This document shows positions 42,344 to 50,849 of a stretch of 64,000 nt of DNA, one piece after another (the stretch's first letter is position 1; each line of letters begins with the position of its first letter). Location of the stretch: the NCBI RefSeq assembly GCF_029989365.1, contig NZ_JAPRAQ010000031.1, forward strand, positions 28,362 to 92,361, in the 5' to 3' direction. The notes under the pieces are model-generated. The model ran no database searches. It saw nothing but the letters and a program-made list of their open reading frames with translations, and was not told the origin of the DNA. The stretch comes from Bradyrhizobium sp. Arg816. GTDB lineage: Bacteria; Pseudomonadota; Alphaproteobacteria; Rhizobiales; Xanthobacteraceae. The position numbers and the translations under genes were made by a program.

Positions 42344-43321
42344 ATGAAACGGTCGCGGCTCGGCTCTCTCGACGTCACCTCAATCGGTCTCGGTTCGGCC
42401 CCGCTCGGCGGATTGTTCACCGCCGTCAGCGACGCCGATGCGCTCGCCACGATCGAGCGTGCCTGGTCGGCCGGCATCCGCTTCTACGACACCGCGCCGC
42501 TCTACGGCTTTGGCCTCGCCGAACGGCGGCTCGGCGCTTTCCTGCGGCAGCAGCCGCGCGACTCCTACGTCATCTCGACCAAGGTCGGTCGTCTGCTGCG
42601 CGCGCCTGATGGCGCGGCCGCCGAGGACGAGCACTACAAGGGCACGTCGCGCGAGCGGCCGGTGTTCGATTTCTCCTATGACGGCGTGATGCGTTCGGTG
42701 GAGGAGAGCCTGACGCGCCTTGGGCTCGACCGCATCGATGTGCTGCTCGTGCATGATCCCGACGATCACTATGACGACGCCGTGGCCGGCGCCTTCCGCG
42801 CACTCCAGCGCCTGCGCGCCGACGGCACGGTCAAGGCGATCGGTGCCGGCATGAACCAGTCGGAAATGCTGCTCCGTTTTGCGGAAGCCGTTCCGGTCGA
42901 CTGCTTCCTGCTCGCCGGCCGCTACACGCTGCTCGACCAGGGCGCGCTGGATGCGCTGCTTCCGGTCTGCCGCGAGAAGAACATCGGCATCCTGCTCGGC
43001 GGCATCTACAACAGCGGCATTCTGGCCAATCCGCATTCTGGCGCGAAGTTCAACTATCAGGACGCCGACGCCGGGCTGATCGCGCGTGCGCTCGAGCTCG
43101 ACGAGCTGTGCCGCAAGCACGGGACCGAGCTGAAGGCCGCCGCGCTCCAGTTCTGCATGGCCCATCCGGCGGTCACAATTGCCGTGCTGGGCGCGCGCAA
43201 CGCCGCGGAAGTTTCCGACAACATCGCAATGTCGGAGAAGGCGGTGCCACAAGCCTTCTGGCAGGAGCTGCGCACGCGCAAATTCGTCGACGCACGCGCG
43301 CCGTTGCCGGGCGGAGCGTGA
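42344..43321 (+). CDS. Aldo-keto reductase, aldose 1-dehydrogenase type
   Basis: This 325-residue (alpha/beta)8 oxidoreductase has catalytic residues in FYDTAPLYGFGLAERRLG (Asp, Tyr), VISTKVG (Lys) and VLLVHDPDD (His). It resembles D-threo-aldose 1-dehydrogenase / L-fucose dehydrogenase, which oxidise an aldose to its lactone. The ATG at 42344 is preferred because GGAAAG lies 8 bases before it; the ATG two codons earlier is too close. The next gene, 3 bases downstream, encodes a lactonase, fitting a two-step oxidation. Confidence 0.87.
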   Translation: MKRSRLGSLDVTSIGLGSAPLGGLFTAVSDADALATIERAWSAGIRFYDTAPLYGFGLAERRLGAFLRQQPRDSYVISTKVGRLLRAPDGAAAEDEHYKGTSRERPVFDFSYDGVMRSVEESLTRLGLDRIDVLLVHDPDDHYDDAVAGAFRALQRLRADGTVKAIGAGMNQSEMLLRFAEAVPVDCFLLAGRYTLLDQGALDALLPVCREKNIGILLGGIYNSGILANPHSGAKFNYQDADAGLIARALELDELCRKHGTELKAAALQFCMAHPAVTIAVLGARNAAEVSDNIAMSEKAVPQAFWQELRTRKFVDARAPLPGGA

Positions 43322-43324
43322 GGC

Positions 43325-44176
43325 ATGATCGTCGACGGTCATCAGCATTTTTGGGATCCGTCGCGCGCCGACTATCCCTGGATGGAAGCGCCGGAATTGG
43401 CCTCGATCCGCCGCGCCTTCGGCCCCGCCGATCTCGCGCCGCTGTTGAAAGCAAACGGCATCGACGCGAGCATATTGGTGCAGTGCCGCTCCGCGCTGGA
43501 GGAGACCGAGGAATTCCTGCGGATCGCGCATGCGACGCCCTCGGTGATTGGCGTCGTCGGCTGGGCCGATCTGACGGGCGGTGCGCTTGGCGACACGCTC
43601 GATCGCCTGCGCGCTTCGCCCGGCGGCGACAAGCTGGTCGGCATCCGTCACCAGGTGCATGACGAGGCCGATCCGGACTGGTTGCTGCGCGAGGACGTTC
43701 AACGCGGCCTCGCCGCAACGTTCGCTCGCGATCTCGCCTACGATTTCCTCGTCCGCTCCCGCGAATTGCCCGCCGCGATCGCAACCGCGCAGGCCTTTCC
43801 GCAAGCGCGTTTCGTGCTCGACCACGCCGCAAAACCGCCGATCGCCGGTGGCGGAAGCGCCGAATGGGCCGATCGCGTCGCGGCTCTCGCGGCCTGCGGC
43901 AATGTCTGGTGCAAGATTTCGGGCCTCGCGACAGAGGCGGTGTGGAGTGACTGGGATGCCGAGCGGCTGTTTCCGTTCGTCCAACATGCCGCAACATGTT
44001 TTGGCGAGGATCGCCTGATCTTCGGCTCGGACTGGCCGGTGTGTCTGCTTGCCGGGAGCTATGGCGAGATCAAGCGGGCGCTGGAAGCGTGCCTGGCGAA
44101 GCTTGGGCCGCAGGTGCGGGAAAAGGCGTTCGGGGTGAACGCGAAGAGAGCCTATCGGCTGGCAACTGCAAGCTAA
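43325..44176 (+). CDS. L-fuconolactonase-like amidohydrolase
   Basis: This TIM-barrel metal-dependent hydrolase of 283 residues starts with the HxH-type motif MIVDGHQHFWDPSRADYPW, carries FVLDHAAKPP in the middle and ends with the catalytic Asp in RLIFGSDWPV. The family hydrolyses sugar lactones such as L-fucono-1,5-lactone. Placed directly after an aldose dehydrogenase it would open the lactone formed. No dehydratase or aldolase for the rest of the oxidative path is present in this window. Confidence 0.87.
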   Translation: MIVDGHQHFWDPSRADYPWMEAPELASIRRAFGPADLAPLLKANGIDASILVQCRSALEETEEFLRIAHATPSVIGVVGWADLTGGALGDTLDRLRASPGGDKLVGIRHQVHDEADPDWLLREDVQRGLAATFARDLAYDFLVRSRELPAAIATAQAFPQARFVLDHAAKPPIAGGGSAEWADRVAALAACGNVWCKISGLATEAVWSDWDAERLFPFVQHAATCFGEDRLIFGSDWPVCLLAGSYGEIKRALEACLAKLGPQVREKAFGVNAKRAYRLATAS

Positions 44177-44190
44177 GGGCGGGGCTCTTG

Positions 44191-44351
44191 CTTACCCTCC
44201 CCTGGAGGGGGAGGGTCGATCGCGCGCAGCGCGAGCGGGGTGGGGTGATCTCTCCGCTCGGGCACCGCATCGGTGCGACTGTCACCCCACCACGTCTCAC
44301 ATTTCGCTGCGCTCAATGTGAGCCGACCCTCCCCCTCCAGGGGAGGGTAAG
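44191..44351. repeat. Palindromic repeat, ACCCTCCCCTGGAGGGGGAGGG family (copy 2)
   Basis: CTTACCCTCCCCTGG at the left end pairs exactly with the right end. Inside lie a second inverted pair (GGTGGGG/CCCCACC) and a variable centre. The ends match the copy at 23872, the centres differ. It separates the convergent lactonase and SnoaL-like genes. Confidence 0.78.
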
Positions 44352-44356
44352 AGACG

Positions 44357-44722
44357 TCACGCGCCCGCGGGCACCTGGTCCAGAAATCCCGTGATGCTCC
44401 TGATCCGCCCGTCCTTCAGCACGGCGAAGTCGGTGCACTTGATCGGGCTGTCGACACCGTCGGGACCGAGGCCCCACGAAAAGCGGACATGCTCGCCGTA
44501 GCCATTGGGCTCGCCGATCAGCGTGAACTTGAAGTCGGGGAAACGCTGCTGCACGCCCGCGATCAGCGCGTCGATGCCGTCCCGGCCGTCGCCCTTCATC
44601 AGGGGATCGACATAGCTCGCATCCGCCGTCCAGTTTTCGCTGAGCAGTTCGCGACGGCGGCCGCTCGCGCGCTCGTTCCAGAGCTCGATGTAGCGGCGGG
44701 CGATGGTGACGGGGTCGGTCAT
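44357..44722 (-). CDS. SnoaL/NTF2-like family protein
   Basis: This 121-residue cone-fold protein starts MTDPVTIARRYIELWNERA. It has the strands and aromatic/acid residues (YVDPLMKGDGRDGI, HVRFSWGLGPDG, FAVLKDGRIRSITGFLD) typical of polyketide cyclase-like SnoaL proteins. Members may be isomerases, hydrolases or lack activity. It stands alone between a repeat and the ridA terminator. The name reflects fold only. Confidence 0.8.
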   Translation of the reverse strand: MTDPVTIARRYIELWNERASGRRRELLSENWTADASYVDPLMKGDGRDGIDALIAGVQQRFPDFKFTLIGEPNGYGEHVRFSWGLGPDGVDSPIKCTDFAVLKDGRIRSITGFLDQVPAGA

Positions 44723-44815
44723 GGTGCTCTCCTTCGATGGCGCCGTGTTCGGCTGTCTCGACTATCGAAGGTTCGCACGCGTAGATCGATTACCTCGGAG
44801 GTCATGCGTACGCAG

Positions 44816-44848
44816 AAAAGAAGCGCGATGATGCTCTCATCGCGCTTC
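44816..44848 (-). terminator. Intrinsic terminator of ridA
   Basis: GAAGCGCGATGA (44820-44831) and its complement (44837-44848) form a perfect 12-bp stem with a 5-base loop. On the minus strand it is followed by TTTT. It lies 29 bases after the ridA stop codon. Confidence 0.88.
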
Positions 44849-44876
44849 GGACGTTCGCAACAATTTCAGCGCAAAT

Positions 44877-45227
44877 TTACTTCGCCGCGGTGACCATGAT
44901 CTCGACGGTGTACTGAGCCGCCGCGAGCTTGGCTTCGACGGTGGCGCGAGCCGGGGTGTTGCCGGGCGAGACCCAGGCGTCCCACACCGCGTTCATCTCG
45001 GCAAAGGTCTTCATGTCGGTGATGTAGATCGTGGCCGAGAGCAGCTTCGACTTATCGGTGCCGGCCTTGGCGAGATGGCTGTCGATGGTCGCCAGGATGT
45101 CCTGGGTCTGCTTCGTGACGCTTTCACCGGCGGCCTTGTTGGCGACGACGCCGGCGAGATAGACGGTGTTGCCGTGCACGACGACCTGGCTCATGCGCGG
45201 GCCGGTTTCGAAACGCTGAATGCTCAT
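44877..45227 (-). CDS. RidA family protein
   Basis: This 116-residue protein of the YjgF/YER057c/UK114 family has VVVHGNTVYLAGVVA near the start, TKQTQDILATIDSHLAKAGTD, and the C-terminal PARATVEAKLAAAQYTVEIMVTA. The Arg in PARAT and nearby residues form the ligand pocket that hydrolyses reactive enamines/imines in archetypal RidA. The start has an AGGAG site. Its 5' region carries four 18-bp tandem repeats. It may be co-expressed with the esterase and flavoprotein upstream. Confidence 0.9.
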   Translation of the reverse strand: MSIQRFETGPRMSQVVVHGNTVYLAGVVANKAAGESVTKQTQDILATIDSHLAKAGTDKSKLLSATIYITDMKTFAEMNAVWDAWVSPGNTPARATVEAKLAAAQYTVEIMVTAAK

Positions 45228-45292
45228 TGTGGGATCTCCTGGTGGGAATGGCGGCCCTGTCTAACCCAGCGCCCCCTGCTCTGCCACCCCCG

Positions 45293-45364
45293 GCACGCAT
45301 GCGTTGCCAAGCACGCATGCGTTGCCAGGCACGCATGCGTTGCCCGGCACGCATGCGTTGCCAG
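45293..45364. repeat. Tandem repeat, four 18-bp units
   Basis: Four direct copies of GCACGCATGCGTTGCCAR (units at 45293, 45311, 45329 and 45347), with one substitution in the third. A degenerate GATGCATGCGT follows. Each unit contains ACGCATGCGT, itself a perfect 10-bp palindrome. It lies between the esterase stop and the ridA start on the minus strand, within the likely ridA upstream region. Confidence 0.92.
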
Positions 45365-45380
45365 CCGATGCATGCGTCGT

Positions 45381-46298
45381 TCACGGAAACTGACTGAAAA
45401 ACGACCAGATCGTCTCGGCGCCGTCGATGTCGCGGTTCTGCGGCCCGAGCAGGCTGGTTGCAACCTTCGGGAAGCGGGCATCCGGAGCGAAGCCGGGCAT
45501 GCGGTGGCCGCCATGGTTGATGCGATAGAGCACGACGTCGTGCCCTTTGGGGCAGCGTGAGGAGATCCGCGTGACCGTAGACTGATCCGCGGGTGCCTTC
45601 TCGGGCAAATCGGTCACCTCGGCGTCGTCGGTCTCGCAACCATTGAGCTTGCGCCAGAAGGCCAGCGTCTCTTCGGTGGACCAGAACCCGTCTGCGGCAT
45701 AATAGCTCGATCCGCGTCCGCCCTCGTAGGGGACCAGCGGATCGGCCGTGCCGTTGATGAGCAGCATCGGCAACGGCCGCGATGGATGGCAGGTGACTGC
45801 GGCCTCATCCGTGAGGTTCATGATCACGCTCGCGCCCGCCGCAAACAGATCGGCGCGCGCGCAAACCAGCGTCATCGCCATGGCGCCGCCATTGGAGATA
45901 CCGGCGACATAGACACGCTTCGGGTCGGCGGTGCCGTTCGTGACCAGCGTCTCGACCAGCTTTGCGATGAAGGCGACGTCGTCGGTGCCCTCGGGCGGGC
46001 CACGCAGCGCCGGTCCCGCCTTCGTCCTCGCATCGGCCCAGGCATGGTTGAGCCCGTCGGGAAAGACCACGGCAAAACCTTCGCGCTTCGCGACCTGTGG
46101 CCACGCCGTTCGCGCGACCATGTCGGCGCCGCGCTGGGTCTTGCCGTGCAACACAACCACGAGCGGCACTAGCCGCTTCGCCGGCAGTTGCGCGGTGTAG
46201 GATCGCTTCACGCCGTTGACGTCGATCGTATCGGCGGATGCGGCCGAGGCTGCGGCCAATGTCGCAAGAAGCGCCCCGATCCGCATCCACCTCCGCAT
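45381..46298 (-). CDS. Secreted LpqC/PHB depolymerase-type esterase
   Basis: This alpha/beta-hydrolase of 305 residues has a signal peptide (about 1-22). The oxyanion region is VVVLHGKTQRGADM, the nucleophile elbow VAGISNGGAMAM (Ser about 136), an Asp lies in LLINGTADPLVPY, and a His in INHGGHRMPG. It belongs to the LpqC / feruloyl-esterase-like / PHB depolymerase group acting on extracellular esters. Cys pairs suggest periplasmic disulfides. Only 3 bases separate its start from the stop of the flavoprotein gene. Confidence 0.87.
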   Translation of the reverse strand: MRRWMRIGALLATLAAASAASADTIDVNGVKRSYTAQLPAKRLVPLVVVLHGKTQRGADMVARTAWPQVAKREGFAVVFPDGLNHAWADARTKAGPALRGPPEGTDDVAFIAKLVETLVTNGTADPKRVYVAGISNGGAMAMTLVCARADLFAAGASVIMNLTDEAAVTCHPSRPLPMLLINGTADPLVPYEGGRGSSYYAADGFWSTEETLAFWRKLNGCETDDAEVTDLPEKAPADQSTVTRISSRCPKGHDVVLYRINHGGHRMPGFAPDARFPKVATSLLGPQNRDIDGAETIWSFFSQFP

Positions 46299-46301
46299 GA
46301 T

Positions 46302-47960
46302 CTAGCCCACGGCCTTCGCCGCGGCGCGGCCGGCATTGCGGCCCGAGAATAGGCAGCCGCCGAGGAAGGTGCCTTCCAGCGAGCGATAGCCGTGCACGCC
46401 GCCGCCGCCGAAGCCGGCGGCTTCGCCGACCGCATAGAGGCCGGGAATGACGCTGCCCTCGCTGCCGAACACGCGCGAGTCGAGATCGGTCTCGAAACCG
46501 CCTAGCGTCTTGCGGGTGAGGATGTTGAGCTTGACCGCGATCAGCGGCCCCTGCGCGGGATCGAGGATGCGATGCGGAGACGCGGTGCGGATCAGTCTGT
46601 CGCCGATATAGCGCCGCGCATTGTGGATGTTCATCACCTGCGCATCCTTGACGTAGGGATTGGCGATCTCGCGGTCGCGCGCCTCGATCTGCATCCTGAC
46701 GTGCTCGAGCTTGAGGAGGTCGCTGCCGGCGAGCTTGTTCATGGCCGCGACGAGATCCTCGATCTTGTCGCGTACGATGAAGTCGACACCATGGCTTTTG
46801 AATGCCTCCACCGGCGCCGGCGCGCCCTTGTTGGTGGCGCGGCGCAGGGTCATCCGCCAGCTCTTGCCGGTCAGGTCAGGATTCTGCTCCGAGCCCGACA
46901 GCGCAAATTCCTTCTTGATGATGCTCTGGGTTAGGATGAACCAGGAATAATCATAGCCCGTGGACATGATGTACTGGAGCTGGCCGAGCGTGTCGGAGCC
47001 GGGAAACAACGGCGCTGGCAGCCGCGTGCCTGTCGCGTCGAACCACATCGAGGACGGGCCGGGCAGGATGCGGATGCCGTGGCGCGGCCAGATTGGATTC
47101 CAGTTCTGGATGCCTTCGACATAATGCCACATGCGGTCGCGGTTGATCAGCCGCGCGCCCGATTTCTCGGTGATGCCGATCATGCGGCCGTCGACATGCT
47201 CGGGCACGCCGGAGATCATGAACTTCGGCGGCTCGCCAAGCCGCTTCGGCCAGTTCTGCCGCACCAGCTCGTGATTGCCGCCGATGCCGCCGGACGCCAC
47301 GATCACGGCCTGCGCTTTCAGCGCGAACTCGCCGACCACGTTGCGCGACGAGCTCTTGCCACGCTCGACATTGTCAGGGGCGAGTACGGCGCCGCTGATG
47401 CCATCCACCGTGCCGTTGGTGATGGAGAGCGCATCGACGCGATGGCGGAACCTGAAGGTCAGCCGGCCGCTCTTCATGGCCTCGCGCGCGCGGCGCTCGA
47501 ACGGCTCGACGATGCCGGGGCCGGTTCCCCAGGTGACGTGGAAGCGCGGCACCGAATTGCCGTGGCCCATCGCGTCGTAGCCGCCGCGCTCGGCCCAGCC
47601 GACCACCGGGAAGATGCGATGCCCCATCGCGCGTAGCCAGTCGCGTTTCTCGCCCGCCGCAAACGCCACATAGGCCTCGGCCCACTGGCGCGGCCAGAAA
47701 TCCTCGTCGCGGTCAAAGCCGGCGGTGCCGATCCAGTCCTGCATTGCGAGATCGAAGGAGTCCTTGATGCCGAGCCGGCGCTGCTCGGGAGAGTTGACCA
47801 GGAACAGGCCGCCGAACGACCAGAACGCCTGGCCGCCGAGCGACTGCTCGCCTTCCTGGTCGACCACGATCACGCGCTTGCCGGCGTCGGCAATCTCGGT
47901 TGCGGCCACCAGTCCCGATAGTCCCGCGCCGACGACGATGACGTCTGTTTCTTCCGCCAT
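46302..47960 (-). CDS. FAD-binding dehydrogenase (fumarate reductase/KstD-like)
   Basis: This 552-residue flavoprotein has an N-terminal FAD-binding motif DVIVVGAGLSGLVAATEIADAG and GGQAFWSFGG. The C-terminal FAD site is GLYAVGEAAGFGGGGVHGYRSLEG, followed by GRNAGRAAA. It falls in the fumarate reductase / 3-ketosteroid dehydrogenase superfamily and has no signal peptide. The substrate is not evident. The ATG at 47960 follows GGGGGAACC; the longer frame lacks a site. It is the first gene of a minus-strand unit with the esterase. Confidence 0.87.
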   Translation of the reverse strand: MAEETDVIVVGAGLSGLVAATEIADAGKRVIVVDQEGEQSLGGQAFWSFGGLFLVNSPEQRRLGIKDSFDLAMQDWIGTAGFDRDEDFWPRQWAEAYVAFAAGEKRDWLRAMGHRIFPVVGWAERGGYDAMGHGNSVPRFHVTWGTGPGIVEPFERRAREAMKSGRLTFRFRHRVDALSITNGTVDGISGAVLAPDNVERGKSSSRNVVGEFALKAQAVIVASGGIGGNHELVRQNWPKRLGEPPKFMISGVPEHVDGRMIGITEKSGARLINRDRMWHYVEGIQNWNPIWPRHGIRILPGPSSMWFDATGTRLPAPLFPGSDTLGQLQYIMSTGYDYSWFILTQSIIKKEFALSGSEQNPDLTGKSWRMTLRRATNKGAPAPVEAFKSHGVDFIVRDKIEDLVAAMNKLAGSDLLKLEHVRMQIEARDREIANPYVKDAQVMNIHNARRYIGDRLIRTASPHRILDPAQGPLIAVKLNILTRKTLGGFETDLDSRVFGSEGSVIPGLYAVGEAAGFGGGGVHGYRSLEGTFLGGCLFSGRNAGRAAAKAVG

Positions 47961-48208
47961 AGGTTCCCCCCTGTAGTTGTCCGGATTGAAGCCAGCCGTT
48001 GCAACTGAGATCAAGGGCTTGGCGCGTAAGACCTCGTTAACTGTTCCAGTTTGGGACCGAGTCGGACCTGGTGCAGCGCGGGCGCAACACTGGATTTGAA
48101 TTTGTTTTGAGCCAGCCGGCGTGCCTAGACAAAACCACGGTTACGACGGACGCTAGCAACGCATCACCACCTGACACGCAGATTCGAATTCGACTGGGGC
48201 GGGGGACA

Positions 48209-48730
48209 ATGAAGTTTCTGACGGGGTTGCTCGCGGCGGTTCTCCTGATCGCGGGCATGGGGGCTTCTCACGCAGTGGTTCGGATTGCGGATGACCGCGG
48301 TGGCCGGATCGGAACCTACGTCGACAAATACCAGGACCTGCGCCAGTCAGGCGACACCGTCATCATCGACGGCCTCTGTGCCTCGGCCTGCACCATCGTC
48401 CTCGGCGCCATTCCGCGCGACCGCATCTGCGTGACGTCACATGCCACGCTCGGCTTCCACGCCGCTTGGGATTTCGGCACCAACGGCCGTGCCGTCACCA
48501 ATTCCGAGGCGACCCAGATGCTCTACGCGATGTATCCCTCGCAGGTGAGGCGCTGGATCAACCAGCGCGGTGGCCTCACCCCGCACATGCTCTTCCTGAG
48601 GGGCAAGCAACTCCAGGCCATGTACAAGCCCTGCTACCTCGACGCGCAGGCCTCGACCAACCGCCCCCTGCGCCGGGCTCTCCCGCAAGCGGAACAGCTG
48701 GAGTCCGCTCGGGGCCAGCTGCTTCGCTGA
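48209..48730 (+). CDS. Secreted ClpP/crotonase-like small protein
   Basis: This 173-residue protein has a signal peptide (about 1-22). The core resembles the active-site part of ClpP-like folds: GDTVIIDGLCASACTIVLGAIP places a Ser after the oxyanion strand, and CVTSHATLGFHAAWD supplies a His. Three further Cys residues could form disulfides. Similar proteins are common in Bradyrhizobium and are usually left as hypothetical. Whether it is a peptidase is unknown. It is divergent from the flavoprotein gene. The ATG at 48209 follows a GGGGG run. Confidence 0.65.
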   Translation: MKFLTGLLAAVLLIAGMGASHAVVRIADDRGGRIGTYVDKYQDLRQSGDTVIIDGLCASACTIVLGAIPRDRICVTSHATLGFHAAWDFGTNGRAVTNSEATQMLYAMYPSQVRRWINQRGGLTPHMLFLRGKQLQAMYKPCYLDAQASTNRPLRRALPQAEQLESARGQLLR

Positions 48731-48851
48731 CGTCATCGGCGTGATCTGATTCCGGGAAGTATTCCTTGGAACACCCGCGGCGCTTGCCCGGGCCCGGGCC
48801 AACGCCTATTTGAATGGCAAGGGAACCGGGGCCTTCGCCCCGATCGTTGTC

Positions 48852-49046
48852 ATGGCTCAACCACTGCACCCGGCCCAACCGCTACAGGACAATTCGCCCA
48901 CTGCCGGCCGGCTGCCGTTCGTGCTGCTGTTGGCTGGCGCGGGGATCGGCGGTCTGGTCGTGCTCGGCGCGCTGGCGCTCTGGTTCCACTACGGCAGCCA
49001 GGTGTTCTTCGAAATGATCAGGACCGGCTTTGCCGCCTGCTTCTGA
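48852..49046 (+). CDS. Small single-helix membrane protein before the SCO gene
   Basis: This 64-residue protein has one hydrophobic helix (about residues 22-46) and short polar ends. Codon use and the position 24 bases before a SCO1/SenC gene support it. Such small partners often accompany cytochrome oxidase assembly factors, but I recognise no family. An upstream in-frame ATG at 48810 would add 14 residues. Confidence 0.55.
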   Translation: MAQPLHPAQPLQDNSPTAGRLPFVLLLAGAGIGGLVVLGALALWFHYGSQVFFEMIRTGFAACF

Positions 49047-49070
49047 CCTGCGACAGGAAGTTTTCCGCTC

Positions 49071-49661
49071 ATGAGCTCTGCCGCCCGTCCGCTGGTGATC
49101 GCGACCGCCTTCGCTGCAAGCCTCGTCGTCGGACTGCTGATCGTGTTCTGGGCGATGGGCGGGGTCAGCAAGGTGGCGCAGCCGGCCGCGATCGGCGGCC
49201 CGTTCCAGCTCACCGACCAGCACGGCAAGGCCGTCACCGACAAGAACCTGAAGGGCAAGCCGACCCTGATCTTCTTCGGCTACACCCATTGCCCCGACGT
49301 CTGCCCGACCTCGTTGTTCGAGATCTCGGAGGTGCTGCGCGCGATGGGCAAGGATGCCGACAAGGTCAACGCCGTCTTCATCTCGGTCGATCCCGAGCGC
49401 GATACGCCGGCGACGATGAAGGACTATCTGTCGAGCTTCGACCCGCACCTCGAAGGGCTCAGCGGCGACCCCGCCGAGACCGCCAAGGTGATCACCTCCT
49501 ACCGGGTCTACGCCAAGAAGGTCCCGACCAAGGACGGTGACTACACCATGGACCACACAGCGCTGATCTACCTGATGGACCGCGACGGGCGGTTCGTATC
49601 GCCGTTCAACATGAAGCGGACGCCGGAAGAGGCCGCGGCCGATTTGAAGCGGTATCTTTAA
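49071..49661 (+). CDS. SCO1/SenC family copper chaperone
   Basis: This 196-residue protein is anchored by one N-terminal helix (about 8-28), with a thioredoxin-like domain in the periplasm. The copper ligands are present as CPDVCP (near residue 75) and a His in MDHTALIYLMD. It delivers copper to the CuA or CuB site of cytochrome c oxidase or acts as a thiol reductase. It follows the small membrane protein gene closely. No oxidase genes lie in the window. Confidence 0.93.
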   Translation: MSSAARPLVIATAFAASLVVGLLIVFWAMGGVSKVAQPAAIGGPFQLTDQHGKAVTDKNLKGKPTLIFFGYTHCPDVCPTSLFEISEVLRAMGKDADKVNAVFISVDPERDTPATMKDYLSSFDPHLEGLSGDPAETAKVITSYRVYAKKVPTKDGDYTMDHTALIYLMDRDGRFVSPFNMKRTPEEAAADLKRYL

Positions 49662-49667
49662 TCCAGC

Positions 49668-49792
49668 CGTCATGGCCGGGCTTGTCCCGGCCATCCACGC
49701 CTTGGTGTGCGGGACGAAGAACGAGGATGCCCGGGCCTTCGCCTCGCCGGAGGGGCTTCGGCCCGGCAGGCGGGACAAGCCCGGGCATGACG
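49668..49792. repeat. Palindromic repeat, GTCATGGCCGGG type
   Basis: It begins CGTCATGGCCGGGCTTGTCCC and ends GGGACAAGCCCGGGCATGACG, an inverted pair of about 21 bases. The outer GTCAT..ATGAC matches the other GTCAT-ended elements, while the inner part differs. It lies just after the SCO stop. Confidence 0.72.
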
Positions 49793-49892
49793 ACCGAGAG
49801 ACCTCTACCACGGCCGTAATCGGCGCTCGCGTTCCCGGCGGGATGGTCTATAACGCCCTCCGATCCCAACGAAATTCGTTCATTTCCCGCCG

Positions 49893-50828
49893 ATGGCCCC
49901 GTCGCGACAGGCAAAATCGTCCAAAACCGTGCGCCGCGTCCTGACCGGGCTGGTCGTCGGTGCTTGCCTCCTCGCAGGCCCGCCCTCCGCAAAGGCGCAG
50001 GCGCCCGCCAAGCAGCCCCCGGCGGCACCCCAGGCCACGCCGCAGGTCGCCCCTCAAGCCGCTCCCCAGGCCGTGCCCGGCTTCTGGGACCCGCGGCGGC
50101 GGCCCGAGCGGCCCGACCTGTCGCGCCTGACCGTGATCCGCTTCCTGACCGAGACCGACTATCCGCCGTTCAACTACACCGGCGCCGACGGCAATCCGGC
50201 CGGTTTCAACGTCGATCTCGCCCGCGCGCTGTGCGAGGAGATCAAGGTCACCTGCACGGTGCAGATGCGCCGCTTCGAGACCCTGGTCGACGCGCTCTCC
50301 TCCAACCGGGGCGATGCCATCATTGCCTCGATGGCGGTGAGTCCGCAGCTCCGCGTCCGCGTCGATTTCACCGATCCCTATTACCGCGTGCCGGCGCGCT
50401 TCGCCTCGCGCAAGGATGCGGTGATGCCGGAGATCCGGCCGGAATATCTCGAGGGCAAGAAGGTCGGCGTGATCGGCGGCTCCGCGCATGAAGCCTATCT
50501 CAAGGCGATGTTCACCGACGCCGAGCTGCACCCTTATCCCAACGACGACGCGATGCGCGCAGCCTTGCGCAAGGGCGAGGTCGATTTCATCTTCGGCGAC
50601 GCCATCTCGCTCGCGTTCTGGATCAACGGCACGGATTCCGGCGATTGCTGCGCCTTCTCCGGCGGCCCCTTCGTCGAGAGCCGCTTCTTCGGCGAGGGCA
50701 TTGGCATCGCCGTCCGCAAGGGCAACGACGTGCTGCGCCAGGCCCTGAACTGGGCCCTGTTCCGCGTCTGGGAGAAGGGCCGCTACACCGATCTGTGGCT
50801 GCGGTATTTTTCGGTGAGCCCGTTTTAG
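49893..50828 (+). CDS. Amino acid ABC transporter substrate-binding protein (family 3)
   Basis: This 311-residue periplasmic binding protein has a signal peptide (about 1-36) and a Pro/Ala/Gln-rich linker to residue 62. The type II fold carries FLTETDYPPFNYTGADGNPAGFNVDLARALC, then VDALSSNRGDAIIASMAV and DVLRQALNWALFRVWEKGRY. It should bind a polar amino acid or similar compound. No permease or ATPase is adjacent, so it works with distant partners or as a sensor. A repeat lies on each side. Confidence 0.85.
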   Translation: MAPSRQAKSSKTVRRVLTGLVVGACLLAGPPSAKAQAPAKQPPAAPQATPQVAPQAAPQAVPGFWDPRRRPERPDLSRLTVIRFLTETDYPPFNYTGADGNPAGFNVDLARALCEEIKVTCTVQMRRFETLVDALSSNRGDAIIASMAVSPQLRVRVDFTDPYYRVPARFASRKDAVMPEIRPEYLEGKKVGVIGGSAHEAYLKAMFTDAELHPYPNDDAMRAALRKGEVDFIFGDAISLAFWINGTDSGDCCAFSGGPFVESRFFGEGIGIAVRKGNDVLRQALNWALFRVWEKGRYTDLWLRYFSVSPF

Positions 50829-50849
50829 TCCTATTGCTGCCGCCTCCGT

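Noticed and set aside
45293..45364. A CRISPR array at the 18-bp repeats
   Set aside because: The units are contiguous with no spacers and no cas genes are nearby. It is a simple tandem repeat.
45075..45560. A plus-strand protein with HACVA peptide repeats
   Set aside because: The repeats are only the translation of the 18-bp tandem array, and the frame is antisense to ridA and the esterase.
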